A DNA stretch of 64,000 nucleotides from Niveispirillum sp943371025 (GTDB taxonomy: Bacteria; Pseudomonadota; Alphaproteobacteria; Azospirillales; Azospirillaceae), in assembly GCA_943371025.1 (NCBI GenBank), contig CALRTC020000007.1, positions 124,001 to 188,000 of the forward strand. Direction: 5' to 3'. The notes under the pieces are model-generated. The model searched no databases. It was not told the origin of the DNA and saw only the letters and a list, made by a program, of their open reading frames with translations. The translations under genes were made by a program, and so were the position numbers. Each line of letters starts with the position of its first letter. The first letter of the stretch is position 1. Below are positions 33,682 to 42,366 of the stretch, in pieces.

Positions 33682-34509
33682 TCAGGCGAAGGGTGCGGCG
33701 GTCATCACCGCGGAAAGCTCACGGGCCAGGATGCCGGCGATGTTCCGCCGTGCTGCCGCGTCGCGCAGCAGGCTCTCATCCTGGGGATTGGACAGAAAGC
33801 CGGTCTCGATCAGCACGGACGGAATGTCCGGCGCCTTCAGGACCGCGAAATTGGCTGAACGCATCGGGTTTTCCAGCAGTCGGATCTGCCTTCCGGCGCC
33901 CTGGATGATCGACTGTTTGGCGTGAAGTGCTGCCGTCACCGTGTGGCGCGCGGCCAGATCGACCAGGATGCCGGCCACCTTCTCATCCAGATTGGACACG
34001 TCCAGGCCCAGGCCACCGGCGACGTTTTCCTGCTGGGCGATGGCGGCCGCGAAATCGTCGCTGGCCGTGTCGGACAGCGTATAGGCCGACATGCCGCGTG
34101 CGCCCTTGTTGGGGGCGCTGTCGGCATGGATGGAGATGAACAGGTCGGCCTTGGCCGACTGGGCCAGACGCACCCGTTCCTTCAGGTCGATGAAGCGATC
34201 ACCATCGCGGGTCAGTTCGACCTGCCAGCCGCGGGACTTGCCTACCTGGCGCGCCACTTCCTTGGCGATGTCCAGGACGACGTTCTTTTCATAGGTACCG
34301 CTGGCGCCGATGCAGCCGGGGTCATGACCGCCATGGCCGGGATCCAGCATGACCAGGCGCGGCGGGCGCGGTTTGCGGCCCGGGGCCTTGGACTTGGCTG
34401 CTTCCGCCGCTTCCGCGTGGGCGGTGGAAACAGGCAGCACCGTGACCGATGCCATCGGGACAGATGCCGACACACCCAAGGCGAAACGGAGCAAATCCCT
34501 GCGATTCAT
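33682..34509 (-). CDS. N-acetylmuramoyl-L-alanine amidase, Tat-exported (AmiC-like)
   Basis: Encodes 275 residues. The N-terminus MNRRDLLRFALGVSASVPMA carries a twin-arginine motif, as in E. coli AmiC. The amidase_3 domain starts VMLDPGHGGHDPGCIG with the first zinc histidine. KNVVLDIAKEVARQV supplies the glutamate, LFISIHADSAPNKGARG the second histidine, and VLIETGFLSNPQDE the catalytic glutamate. It cleaves septal peptidoglycan in the periplasm during daughter-cell separation. The AMIN targeting domain of classical AmiC is missing. ATG 34509 is chosen for the Tat motif; ATG 34521 is possible. Confidence 0.92.
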   Translation of the reverse strand: MNRRDLLRFALGVSASVPMASVTVLPVSTAHAEAAEAAKSKAPGRKPRPPRLVMLDPGHGGHDPGCIGASGTYEKNVVLDIAKEVARQVGKSRGWQVELTRDGDRFIDLKERVRLAQSAKADLFISIHADSAPNKGARGMSAYTLSDTASDDFAAAIAQQENVAGGLGLDVSNLDEKVAGILVDLAARHTVTAALHAKQSIIQGAGRQIRLLENPMRSANFAVLKAPDIPSVLIETGFLSNPQDESLLRDAAARRNIAGILARELSAVMTAAPFA

Positions 34510-34642
34510 CGAAGCGGCCATCCACCGGGCCCAGGCGCGGACGGGCCCCCAGTCATTCGCCCATGTTTGGACCCGCCTGCGCCGGTGTGCAACAGAAACA
34601 TGCGTGAATGTTGCGCGGATGCGGCATGGTGTGCCTGCAACG

Positions 34643-35188
34643 CTACAGGTCGCTCCGGGCGGTGAACGGTTCGGGGGGCAGGCGCAGGGTACGGCAGAAC
34701 AGGGCGATCGTGCGGTAATAGCCAGCCAGCGCCAGCAATTCCACGATCTGCGCCGCCTCGAACCGTTCCGCCAACCGCTGCCATTCGCCATCGGTCAGGT
34801 CGCCGGCGGCATGCAGCGCATCGGCACTGTCCATCACGATCAAGTCGTCTTCGTCCCAATCGGGACCCAGCGGGTTCTCCCGCCGGGTTGCCGCCACCTG
34901 ATCCGCCGTCAGGTTTGCCGCAGAGGCGAACAGGGCCGCATGCACGCCCCATTCATAATCGGCTCCCGCCTGGGCGCAGATGCGCAGGATCATCAGTTCG
35001 CGGTGACGGGTGGAAAGGCTGCCCGCATCCAGCAGACCACCCGCGAACAGGCGGGAAAGCACGCGCGGATTATGGGCCAATGTGGTGAACAGGCGCAGCG
35101 GCGCCGCGCCCGGCGGCCGCAGCCGGTCGATCGGGGCGGCGATGGTGGGATGGAAGGGCGCGGTGGCGGGGGCGAGACGCGCGGACAT
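34643..35188 (-). CDS. Carboxymuconolactone decarboxylase-like protein
   Basis: Encodes 181 residues. The core HRELMILRICAQAGADYEWGVHAALF matches the CMD/AhpD-like helical domain (E, C, then YEW-x2-H). The second cysteine of the AhpD CxxC pair is absent, so a peroxidase role is unlikely and a decarboxylase-like or unknown role more probable. It is divergent from an HxlR-type regulator across a 96-bp gap containing two similar operator-like sites, which suggests control by that regulator. Confidence 0.85.
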   Translation of the reverse strand: MSARLAPATAPFHPTIAAPIDRLRPPGAAPLRLFTTLAHNPRVLSRLFAGGLLDAGSLSTRHRELMILRICAQAGADYEWGVHAALFASAANLTADQVAATRRENPLGPDWDEDDLIVMDSADALHAAGDLTDGEWQRLAERFEAAQIVELLALAGYYRTIALFCRTLRLPPEPFTARSDL

Positions 35189-35213
35189 GACGATTCTCCA
35201 GCCATCAGGAGTG

Positions 35214-35268
35214 TGCTACATAATTCGTAGCGCATGATGGGGTGGTTTGCTACGGAAATCATAGCGCG
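35214..35268. promoter_or_regulatory. Two operator-like sites in the divergent CMD/HxlR promoter
   Basis: TGCTACATAATTCGTAGCGC (35214-35233) and TGCTACGGAAATCATAGCGC (35248-35267) are near-identical direct repeats 34 bases apart, about three helical turns. Each has an internal dyad GCTAC...GTAGC, perfect in the first. They lie between the divergent genes and probably bind the HxlR-type regulator. Confidence 0.6.
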
Positions 35269-35284
35269 CTGCAAGTGAAGGAGC

Positions 35285-35614
35285 ATGACCTTGCCAGGGG
35301 GATCGAAAAGCGGGCGGCCCATCATGGTGCTGCTGGACCTGCTGGGCCGGCGCTGGGCGTTGCGCATCCTGTGGGAACTGCATCTGCATCCGGGGGTGAG
35401 TTTCCGTGCCTTGCGCGAACGCTGCGCCGATGTCTCACCCTCCGTCCTCAACACGCGACTGACGGAACTGCGTGAGGCGCGGCTGATCGCGCTGGAGGAC
35501 GGCTATGTCCTGACGCCGGAAGGGCGGGAACTGGGGGCCATGCTGGTGCCGCTCTACCACTGGGCAGAGGGGCATTTCGGCGCCGGGCCCTGCCTGACCG
35601 AGGGCGAAGAATAA
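35285..35614 (+). CDS. HxlR family winged-helix transcriptional regulator
   Basis: Encodes 109 residues at most. The single HxlR winged helix is evident: VLLDLLGRRWALRILWELHLHPGVSFRALRE, then SPSVLNTRLTELREARLI and GYVLTPEGREL. AAGGAG (35278-35283) is only one base before ATG 35285, but seven before an in-frame TTG at 35291, so the TTG may be the real start. Divergent from the CMD-like gene; it likely regulates that gene and itself through the two sites between them. HxlR proteins often sense quinones, aldehydes or oxidants. Confidence 0.88.
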   Translation: MTLPGGSKSGRPIMVLLDLLGRRWALRILWELHLHPGVSFRALRERCADVSPSVLNTRLTELREARLIALEDGYVLTPEGRELGAMLVPLYHWAEGHFGAGPCLTEGEE

Positions 35615-35769
35615 GGCGGTTTCGTGCAACCGGCACCCCACGCCCAAGCCCAATTGATCCGTCGCCCAAGTTTTTTCCCCGTTGACAGAATTTAAACCAT
35701 CCCGCATCACTTCCGATATCGGATGTATTGTGCGGCGCGAGAAGGCTCGTGCCGGAATCGGGGTGGAAA

Positions 35770-37650
35770 ATGTTCGCCGCCATGTTGCGCGCCGGTATGC
35801 GCGCTGTGCGTATTGATGATCTGGACCGTCAGGACCGGGATTTCGCCTGGGAGGATCAGGAGCCGACTAAGGCCCTGTCGCCCAAGCCATTCTCCTTCAT
35901 CTGGAGCCTGATCCGGGAGAAATTCGCCGGCCGTCTGACTCTGATGGTCCTGGCCGTCACCATCGGCCAGGGGATCGAGGCGTTCGAGCCCTATGCGCTG
36001 CGTGCCGTGGTCGACGCGCTCACGGCCTCGTCCACGGGTGGCGCGCCCGCGGCCGCCGCGCTGGGCCTGGGCGTGATGGAATGGTTCGGGCTGCTGCTGG
36101 CCATCTGGCTGTTCAGCATGGGCATGTATCGCGTCTATCAGATCACCGACATCTACACCTCGCCTTCCATCCGGGCGCTGGCGCAGAAGCGCATGTTCTC
36201 CTGGCTGCTGGGGCACAGCCCACGCTATTTCCAGGATAATTTCGCCGGCAAGCTGGGACAGAAGATCAAGCAGGGGGCCAATGCCATCCTGCATGTGATC
36301 GAAATCATGATGTGGGATGTCATCCGCGTCATCGTGCTGCTGTCGGTGGCTTTGGCGCTGCTGTGGACGGCCTCGCCCGTCTTCTCCGCAGTGCTGGCGG
36401 CGTGGATGGTGATCTATGTCGCCGTGTCCGGCTGGCTGGCCCGGCATTGCTTCACCTTGTCGGAGAAGATGAGTGCGGCCGTGTCCAGCTCGTCCGGCCG
36501 CATCATCGATGCCATCACCAATGCCGACCTGATCCGCGGCTTCGCCCGCACGGCGTTCGAGCGGACGTTCCTGGGCCATTATATCAACGAGGAACGCTAC
36601 CGCTCCCGCCGGCTGCGCTGGTTCCTGGTGGCCATGCGCCTGTTCCAGATGTTGTCCATCGTTGGCCTGCTGGGCGCCCTGGTCTTTGTCGCCATCAGCC
36701 ATACGCGCGAAGGCAAGATGAGCGTGGGTGAATTCACGCTGGTCTTCACGCTGGCCTTCCAGATTTCCAATACGGTCTGGCACCTGTCGGACCGGCTGCT
36801 CTCCTTCTTCGAGGAGTTGGGCACCCTGTCGGAAGCGCTGGATCTGGTCTCATCCCCGCATGAGATCACGGACACGGTCGGCGCTCCGCCGCTGCGGGTG
36901 CGGGCGGGTGGGATCGAATTGCGGGAGGTGCATTTCACCTTCGCCGACGGGACCAAGGTGTTCGACGGGCTGAACCTGTCCATCAAGCCCGGCGAGAAGG
37001 TGGGGCTGGTGGGTCGGTCCGGTGCGGGCAAGAGTACCCTGGTCAAGCTGATCCGCCGCCAGTACGACCCGCAATATGGGCGCGTGCTGGTCGACGGGCA
37101 GGACATCGCCCATGTCACCCTGGAAAGCCTGAATGCCTGCATCGCGGAGGTGCCGCAGCAGCCGGGCGTGTTCCACCGCACCGTGGGCGAGAACATCGCC
37201 TATGGCAAGCCGGGGGCGACGCTGGAGGAAATCCGGGCGGCGGCGGTCAAGGCCCATGCGGACGAGTTCATCATGAAACGTCCGTCCGGCTATGACACGA
37301 TCGTCGGTGAGCAGGGGGTGAAGCTGTCGGGTGGTGAACGTCAGCGGGTGGCCATCGCCCGGGCCCTGCTGAAGGACAGCCGCATCCTGATCCTGGATGA
37401 GGCGACCAGCGCGCTGGACAGCGAGTCCGAGCATCTGATCCAGGAGGCGCTGTGGACCCTGATGGAAGGCCGCACGGTCATCGCCATCGCCCACCGCCTG
37501 TCCACCATCACCGAGATGGACCGCATCCTTTATCTGGAAGGCGGCAAGGTGGTGGAGGAAGGGTCGCATGCCGAACTGCTGGCCATGGGGGGCCGCTATG
37601 CCCAACTCTGGCACCGACAGTCGGGCGGCTTCCTGGAAGCGGCGGAGTAA
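35770..37650 (+). CDS. ABC transporter, fused permease and ATP-binding protein (exporter type)
   Basis: Encodes 626 residues from ATG 35770; a GTG at 35728 gives a longer form. Five to six membrane segments lie between about residues 55 and 320. The nucleotide-binding domain has Walker A GRSGAGKSTLVKLI, a Q-loop near EVPQQPGVFHRTVGENI, signature LSGGERQRVAIARALL, Walker B ILILDEATSALD and the switch histidine in IAIAHRLSTI. It is a half-transporter acting as a dimer, exporting lipid, drug or peptide; the substrate is unknown. It stands alone, followed by a strong terminator hairpin. Confidence 0.93.
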   Translation: MFAAMLRAGMRAVRIDDLDRQDRDFAWEDQEPTKALSPKPFSFIWSLIREKFAGRLTLMVLAVTIGQGIEAFEPYALRAVVDALTASSTGGAPAAAALGLGVMEWFGLLLAIWLFSMGMYRVYQITDIYTSPSIRALAQKRMFSWLLGHSPRYFQDNFAGKLGQKIKQGANAILHVIEIMMWDVIRVIVLLSVALALLWTASPVFSAVLAAWMVIYVAVSGWLARHCFTLSEKMSAAVSSSSGRIIDAITNADLIRGFARTAFERTFLGHYINEERYRSRRLRWFLVAMRLFQMLSIVGLLGALVFVAISHTREGKMSVGEFTLVFTLAFQISNTVWHLSDRLLSFFEELGTLSEALDLVSSPHEITDTVGAPPLRVRAGGIELREVHFTFADGTKVFDGLNLSIKPGEKVGLVGRSGAGKSTLVKLIRRQYDPQYGRVLVDGQDIAHVTLESLNACIAEVPQQPGVFHRTVGENIAYGKPGATLEEIRAAAVKAHADEFIMKRPSGYDTIVGEQGVKLSGGERQRVAIARALLKDSRILILDEATSALDSESEHLIQEALWTLMEGRTVIAIAHRLSTITEMDRILYLEGGKVVEEGSHAELLAMGGRYAQLWHRQSGGFLEAAE

Positions 37651-37687
37651 AAAAAGGCCCGTCGGTGCATCAGGCACCGACGGGCTT
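37649..37687. terminator. Bidirectional terminator hairpin
   Basis: GCCCGTCGGTGC (37657-37668) and GCACCGACGGGC (37674-37685) form a perfect 12-bp stem with a 5-nt loop. On the minus strand it is followed by seven T (37649-37655), terminating the esterase transcript; on the plus strand only TTT follows, ending the ABC gene less efficiently. Confidence 0.85.
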
Positions 37688-37833
37688 TCAGTTGGGGTTA
37701 CACTACCAGAACCAAGCTTCCCTGACCGTTCCGCAACGGTCTGACGGGAAGCGGACGGCACGGGGCCGCCCAACCGCACCCCGCGGGGTGCGGATACCGG
37801 CGACGGACAGGATGCCGCCGGTATCTCGGGATT

Positions 37834-39003
37834 TCACTTGAACAGCAGAGGGGCGAAGGTTTCCAGATAGTCGCGCCAATTGATCCAGGTGTGGCCGCCG
37901 CCACTTTCCACATAGGTATATTTGATCTTGTAATCGTCCAGGATCTGGCGGTAGGCGGGCGCCATCTTCATCACGAAATCGTCCTTGCCGATGGCGTAGA
38001 AGACCGGGCCGCCGCCCAGGGCGGCGCGGGCCTTCAGCGCGGCATCGTTGGCCTTGCGGTATTCGGCCGCCTGATCATCGCCCAGCATGCCGATGGAGAA
38101 GACGCCGATGGCGCCGAACACATCCGGCCGCGGCAGCCCGAACTGGATCGTATGGGCCCCGCCCATCGACAGGCCGGCCATGGCGCGGGTCTTCGCCCCC
38201 GGCAGGGTCCGGAAATGCGTGTCGATGAAGGGGATCAGGTCCTTGTGCAGGTCGGCGCCAAAATCGGTGTTGACCATGCCCTGCACACCTTCGCGCGGGG
38301 GCGTGTGGCCATAGGGCATGACCACGATCATCGGCTTGGCCTTTCCGGCCGCGATCAGATTGTCCAGGATGTAGTGGGCGTTGCCCTTCTGGGTCCAGCT
38401 ATCGTCATTGTCCGAATAGCCATGGACCAGATACAGCACCGGATAGCGTTCCTTGCCCCCGGCCTCATACCCCGGCGGGGTATAGACATGGGCGCGGCGC
38501 AGGATGCCCAGGCTGGCAGAGGGATATTCGACCAGCGACACCAGCCCGTGCGGCACTTCCGCCTTGTAGAACTGGTTGGCCTTGGCGGCACCGGGAATTT
38601 CCACGATCGACTGCACGCCGCCGAACGCTTCGCCAAACCGGGAACCGCGCGGGTCGGCCAGGCGCAGGCCATCAACTTTGAAAGTGTAGGTATAGACACC
38701 GGGATCAATGGCCGCCCCGGTGGTGGCCGACCAGTAGCCGTCGGCATCCTTGGCCATGGGCAGGCCCGGCGGCTTGCCATCCATGCCCGTGGGCACGCCG
38801 TTCATTTCCTGCGGCAGGACCGTGACATTGGTGGCGGTTTTGGCGCACAGGCGGAAGGTGACGCGGCCGTCGGGCAGAACCTCCACCGACTTATATTCCA
38901 GCGGCGGCTGGAAGAAGGTCCGCTCCTCGCAAGGCGCGGCGGCATAAGCGGGCAGAGTGCCCAGGAACAGGGCCGACAGGGCCGGTAGAACAAGCTTTCG
39001 CAT
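37834..39003 (-). CDS. Secreted esterase (esterase D/feruloyl-esterase type) with N-terminal sugar-binding-like domain
   Basis: Encodes 389 residues. The signal peptide is MRKLVLPALSALFLGTLPAYA. Residues 25-150 form an immunoglobulin-like, CBM48-type domain (VEVLPDGRVTFRLCAKTATNV, VYTYTFKVDGLRLADPRG). The esterase domain follows: HVYTPPGYEAGGKERYPVLYLVHGYSDNDDSW, nucleophile elbow MAGLSMGGAH, and C-terminal ESGGGHTWINWRDYL with the histidine. This build is typical of feruloyl or acetyl-xylan esterases and enterochelin-esterase-like enzymes. Start at ATG 39003 with AGGAG. Lying behind a TonB receptor, it likely deacylates an imported plant glycan or glycoside. Confidence 0.87.
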   Translation of the reverse strand: MRKLVLPALSALFLGTLPAYAAAPCEERTFFQPPLEYKSVEVLPDGRVTFRLCAKTATNVTVLPQEMNGVPTGMDGKPPGLPMAKDADGYWSATTGAAIDPGVYTYTFKVDGLRLADPRGSRFGEAFGGVQSIVEIPGAAKANQFYKAEVPHGLVSLVEYPSASLGILRRAHVYTPPGYEAGGKERYPVLYLVHGYSDNDDSWTQKGNAHYILDNLIAAGKAKPMIVVMPYGHTPPREGVQGMVNTDFGADLHKDLIPFIDTHFRTLPGAKTRAMAGLSMGGAHTIQFGLPRPDVFGAIGVFSIGMLGDDQAAEYRKANDAALKARAALGGGPVFYAIGKDDFVMKMAPAYRQILDDYKIKYTYVESGGGHTWINWRDYLETFAPLLFK

Positions 39004-39062
39004 GGATCGCTCCTGAACGCCCCGATGGGTTGTCCATCGGGGCTGTGACGCGGGACCGGTAT

Positions 39063-39111
39063 GGGACAAGGTTGTCCCTAAGGTGTTGGAAAATCGGGAC
39101 AACCTTGTCCC
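39063..39111. promoter_or_regulatory. Nested palindromes between TonB receptor and esterase genes
   Basis: GGGACAAGGTTGTCCC (39063-39078) and GGGACAACCTTGTCCC (39096-39111) are exact reverse complements of each other, and each is itself almost fully palindromic (GGGACAA-2-TTGTCCC). They can form a 16-bp hairpin in RNA or serve as two operator copies 33 bases apart, three helical turns, upstream of the esterase. No T-run follows the stem on either strand. Confidence 0.6.
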
Positions 39112-39128
39112 CGCGACGTCAAAAAAAA

Positions 39129-41603
39129 TCAGAACTTGTACTTGGCCTGCACCCCGAAGCTGCGCTTATCACGCAAACCCACATTCAAGGTGGAATAGGT
39201 GAAGGAGGCGTTGGGCGCGAACAGGATATTGTCGTTGATGGAGGTATAGGCCTTCGACTGGAACAGGTTCGTGACGAACAGGTCCAGCGACACCGCACCC
39301 TTGGTGATGCCGGCACGGACATTGACCGTATGGGCGTCCTGGGTCTTGGCCACATTGGCCACATCCGACCAGACGCCGGACTTGTAGTTATAGTCGGCGC
39401 GGGCGAACCAGCTTCCATCCGTCCAGCCATCGATTTCGCCATTCAGCGTGACGCCGGCAGACGCGGAATATTTCGACGTCACCGGCAGGGAATTGCCGCT
39501 GAAATCGGTGGTGCCGACCAGGAAGGTCACCAGCGGGGCGTTGTAGGACTTGATCTTGCTGTCATTGATGGCGCCGGCGGCGTTCAGCGTGATCATGTTG
39601 GTCAGGCGGTAGGTGCCGTCGAATTCCACGCCCTTCATGTCGGACGAACCGGCATTGATGGTGCCGAACACGCTGCCGAAACCGCCCGTGCTGGTCACGA
39701 AGGTCTGAATGACCTGGTTCAGCTGCTGACGCCATTGCGAGAAATAGGCGGCGAAGGTGTAGCGCAGGCGGCCGTCGATGGCGGTACCCTTGGTGCCGAC
39801 CTCGTAGGTGGTGACCTTTTCCGGCTCCACGAACAGGTCGATGCCCAGCGTCTTGGCGATCGTGGCGCTCTGGCCGGTATAGGTGATGACGCCGGAATTC
39901 AGGCCGGCGGGATTGACACCCTTGGCCACCGACGCATAGGTCATCAGGTCGTCGGTCCAGTCATACTGAGCGATCAGGCGCGGCAGGAAGTTCTTGTAGG
40001 TGCGTTCCGCCAGCTTCGATCCGGCCTTGTAGGTGCCGGCAGGCACAAAGGTGCTGTCCGTGACAACGATGTCCCTCAAGGGAGAAATATAGGCATAGAG
40101 CTTGTCGATCTGATAGCGCCCTTCGACGCTGGCCGTCAGCTTGTCAGTCAGGTCATAGGTGACGCCGAAGAAGCCGCCCAGCGTCTTGTTTTCCGACTTG
40201 CCCGACGGGGTCACGCCGGTGGCCTGGGTGATATTGTCCAGCACGTCCACGGTGCGGCGGCCGGACGCCACCAGATAGGAGGCACCGGTCACAAAGCGCA
40301 GGGCACCCTGATCATCATAGCCAAGGCGCAGTTCCTGCGAAAAGTCCTTGGAGATATTTTCCACCAGATAGGAGGAGCTGTAATAGGAGCGCAGCCCATT
40401 GGTGGCCGTGTAGTTCGGATTGGCGATGCCGGAGCTGTCATAATTGACGATGTCCGACAGCGAGCCCCACTGTTCGTGGTTGTAACCGGTCAGGGAACTG
40501 ATGGTGACCCCCGTGTCCGGGATGTCATAGTCGGCGGCGATGTGGAAATGCTGATAATCGCGCACCAGACCATAGCCATCAACGCTGTCGTCGGGGTCCA
40601 GCAGCCGGTTGGTCGTCACGGCCAGACGCGAGCGCACATAATCATCAACCGTCACATTTCCCGCCGGCATGCCGACGGGCAGGGACGGGGCCGTACCGCA
40701 GATGAACTTGTTGTAGCCGCCCAGGGTACAGTTCGACAGGGCCGGCAAAACGACATTGCCCTTGGCGTCCTTCACCTGATTGGCGCTCAACACGCCCATG
40801 GCCGCCGGGCCGTCATCATCATGCGACAACAGGCCGAAGAGCTTGATGGTCAGGTTGTCGTTCGGCGTGGCGACGATCAGCAGATTGCCGCTGCTGGACT
40901 TCTGGTCGCCCAGCGTCTGATCCGGATTGGCAGCGTTGTGATACGAACCGTCCTTGGTGTTGTAATCGCCGGCGATGCGGAAGGACAGCTTGTCCTCCAC
41001 GATCGGGCTTTCCAGTTCGCCCTGCACGCGATAGGCGTTGCGCGATGCGGCGGAGGCGGTGATGCTGCCAGCCACCTTGTTGCCGGGTTCCTTGTTCACC
41101 ACGTTCAAGGCGCCGGCAAAGGTGTTGCGGCCGAAATAGGCCGATTGCGGACCGCGCAGCAATTCGATCCGTTCCGGATTCGATACGCTCATCACCGCCG
41201 TGGCCGATGAGACGGGCACGCCATCGATGAAGGTGGCGACGGGCGTGCTGTCGGTCGTGGCCGGGGTGAATCCGCGCAGGATCAACTGCTGGAACGACCG
41301 GTCGGCACGGCCGGAGCTGTTATTGTTGATGTTGAAGCCGGGCGTCTGGTCGGCCAGGGCGGACACGCTGCTGATGCCCCGCTGTTCGATTTCTTCCGAC
41401 GTGACGGCCTTGACCGACACGGGCGTCTTCAGGATGTTCTCGGCCCGCTTACGGGCCGTGACGACGATCTCCTCCAGCTGGATCGTCTCTTCCTTGGCGT
41501 CCTTCTTTTCCTGGGCCTGGGCAGCAGGTGCCGCCCAGAGACCCGCCACCGACAGGGCGATCAGCGATACGCCCAAGGTGGGGAATGGCTTCAGTTTCTG
41601 CAT
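39129..41603 (-). CDS. TonB-dependent outer-membrane receptor
   Basis: Encodes 824 residues from ATG 41603 (GGGAG upstream); ATG 41615 is four codons longer. A signal peptide ends near AAPAAQAQ. A TonB-box-like segment (LEEIVVTARKRAEN) leads to the plug domain (TPVSVKAVTSEEIEQRG, VPVATFIDGVPV-like strand, ERIELLRGPQSAYFGRN, GALNVVNKEP) and then the barrel, closing with SFGVQAKYKF, whose terminal F is the outer-membrane signal. Coupled to a secreted esterase, it probably imports a plant-derived oligosaccharide or phenolic ester rather than a siderophore. A LacI-type half-palindrome lies in its leader. Confidence 0.92.
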   Translation of the reverse strand: MQKLKPFPTLGVSLIALSVAGLWAAPAAQAQEKKDAKEETIQLEEIVVTARKRAENILKTPVSVKAVTSEEIEQRGISSVSALADQTPGFNINNNSSGRADRSFQQLILRGFTPATTDSTPVATFIDGVPVSSATAVMSVSNPERIELLRGPQSAYFGRNTFAGALNVVNKEPGNKVAGSITASAASRNAYRVQGELESPIVEDKLSFRIAGDYNTKDGSYHNAANPDQTLGDQKSSSGNLLIVATPNDNLTIKLFGLLSHDDDGPAAMGVLSANQVKDAKGNVVLPALSNCTLGGYNKFICGTAPSLPVGMPAGNVTVDDYVRSRLAVTTNRLLDPDDSVDGYGLVRDYQHFHIAADYDIPDTGVTISSLTGYNHEQWGSLSDIVNYDSSGIANPNYTATNGLRSYYSSSYLVENISKDFSQELRLGYDDQGALRFVTGASYLVASGRRTVDVLDNITQATGVTPSGKSENKTLGGFFGVTYDLTDKLTASVEGRYQIDKLYAYISPLRDIVVTDSTFVPAGTYKAGSKLAERTYKNFLPRLIAQYDWTDDLMTYASVAKGVNPAGLNSGVITYTGQSATIAKTLGIDLFVEPEKVTTYEVGTKGTAIDGRLRYTFAAYFSQWRQQLNQVIQTFVTSTGGFGSVFGTINAGSSDMKGVEFDGTYRLTNMITLNAAGAINDSKIKSYNAPLVTFLVGTTDFSGNSLPVTSKYSASAGVTLNGEIDGWTDGSWFARADYNYKSGVWSDVANVAKTQDAHTVNVRAGITKGAVSLDLFVTNLFQSKAYTSINDNILFAPNASFTYSTLNVGLRDKRSFGVQAKYKF

Positions 41604-42007
41604 CTTGTCTCCCATTTTCTCTTGAAGTCCCGCAAGTCGTGGGTGCTTGTTCTTCAAAGACACACGTCGTCCTTCGCAGTCCTGCACAAGGCTGCGTTCA
41701 GTTGTTTGACTGCGCTGTCAATAAATGGCCATGTCCAGGCGCCGGGTTGGAAAATGGGCCCGGTAACCATTTATCAATGAAATGGTGCTTTTCAGGAAAA
41801 AGCGGTTCAAGCCGCTCGCCGGGGCTGTCCGACACGCGGTCAGACATTTGCTCACAAGCTGGGGCAGGATGGCGGGTCTGCCGTTTCCACGTCAATGCAA
41901 ACGCTTGATATAAAAGGAATATTCGATTTGGCCCCTGTGTGGGGCGATATTTCCAGTATTTTTATGTGGAGAGGCTGATGGCGGTCCTCCCGCCCTTGGC
42001 GGTTTCC
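41604..42007. other. Long leader/promoter region of the TonB receptor
   Basis: No gene seen in 404 bases. It contains a LacI/GalR-type operator candidate at 41896-41909 and AT-rich stretches around 41765-41790 and 41905-41930. TTGACA occurs on the minus strand near 41718-41723 but has no matching -10 at the right distance. The leader from the operator to the ATG is nearly 300 bases. Confidence 0.45.
41896..41909. promoter_or_regulatory. LacI/GalR-family operator candidate
   Basis: TGCAAACGCTTGAT contains CAA-A-CG-C-TTG, matching the LacI-family core AAnCGnTT with central CG, similar to sites controlling sugar TonB receptors in Caulobacter and Xanthomonas. It lies about 293 bases upstream of the receptor ATG. 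No LacI gene is in the window. Confidence 0.45.
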
Positions 42008-42223
42008 TTATTCGGGCTGCGCGGCTGCGTCACTGTCCATATAGGCGGCGGGCGGGCGCTGGGGCTTGTAGTAATAGCCCGATTCCATGCGCTGATGCTC
42101 CTCATGCGCCTTGATGCGGTCCAGGACGGGCAGCGACCAGGCCGCTGCCAGCAGCCCCGTCCACAGGGCGATCGTGACCGCACGCTCCTTGACTGTTTGT
42201 GCCATCGCGGTGAACCGGGACAT
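42008..42223 (-). CDS. Small single-pass membrane protein of unknown function
   Basis: Encodes 71 residues from ATG 42223, with GGAGG 5 bases upstream, which decides the start. Residues 9-27 (TVKERAVTIALWTGLLAAAW) form one membrane segment after a short basic N-terminus. The rest is hydrophilic and Tyr/Pro-rich (ESGYYYKPQRPPAAYMD). It lies divergent from the glycosyltransferase gene. Composition and ribosome site support a real gene. I know of no function. Confidence 0.65.
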   Translation of the reverse strand: MSRFTAMAQTVKERAVTIALWTGLLAAAWSLPVLDRIKAHEEHQRMESGYYYKPQRPPAAYMDSDAAAQPE

Positions 42224-42366
42224 TCTTGCCTCCATCCTTTCCTGGTTGCTCCAGGTCATGCATTAACTGTACCGCTTGATCTTTGCCGGCTTCTTAACGA
42301 CGGGGTGCCAAACCCGCGTCAGGGCTGTGACATAGTGAGGGCAAAGGGATAGGAAGGGGTTTCCAA

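Noticed and set aside
34643..35188. AhpD-type alkylhydroperoxidase function
   Set aside because: The CxxC pair required for peroxidase activity is not present; only one of the cysteines is seen.
39111..39130. Terminator after the TonB receptor gene
   Set aside because: On the minus strand the T-run comes before the hairpin instead of after it.
39030..41210. A 726-codon plus-strand frame opposite the TonB receptor
   Set aside because: It is the GC-rich shadow of the receptor gene (Gly/His/Gln/Ile-rich composition, no domains).
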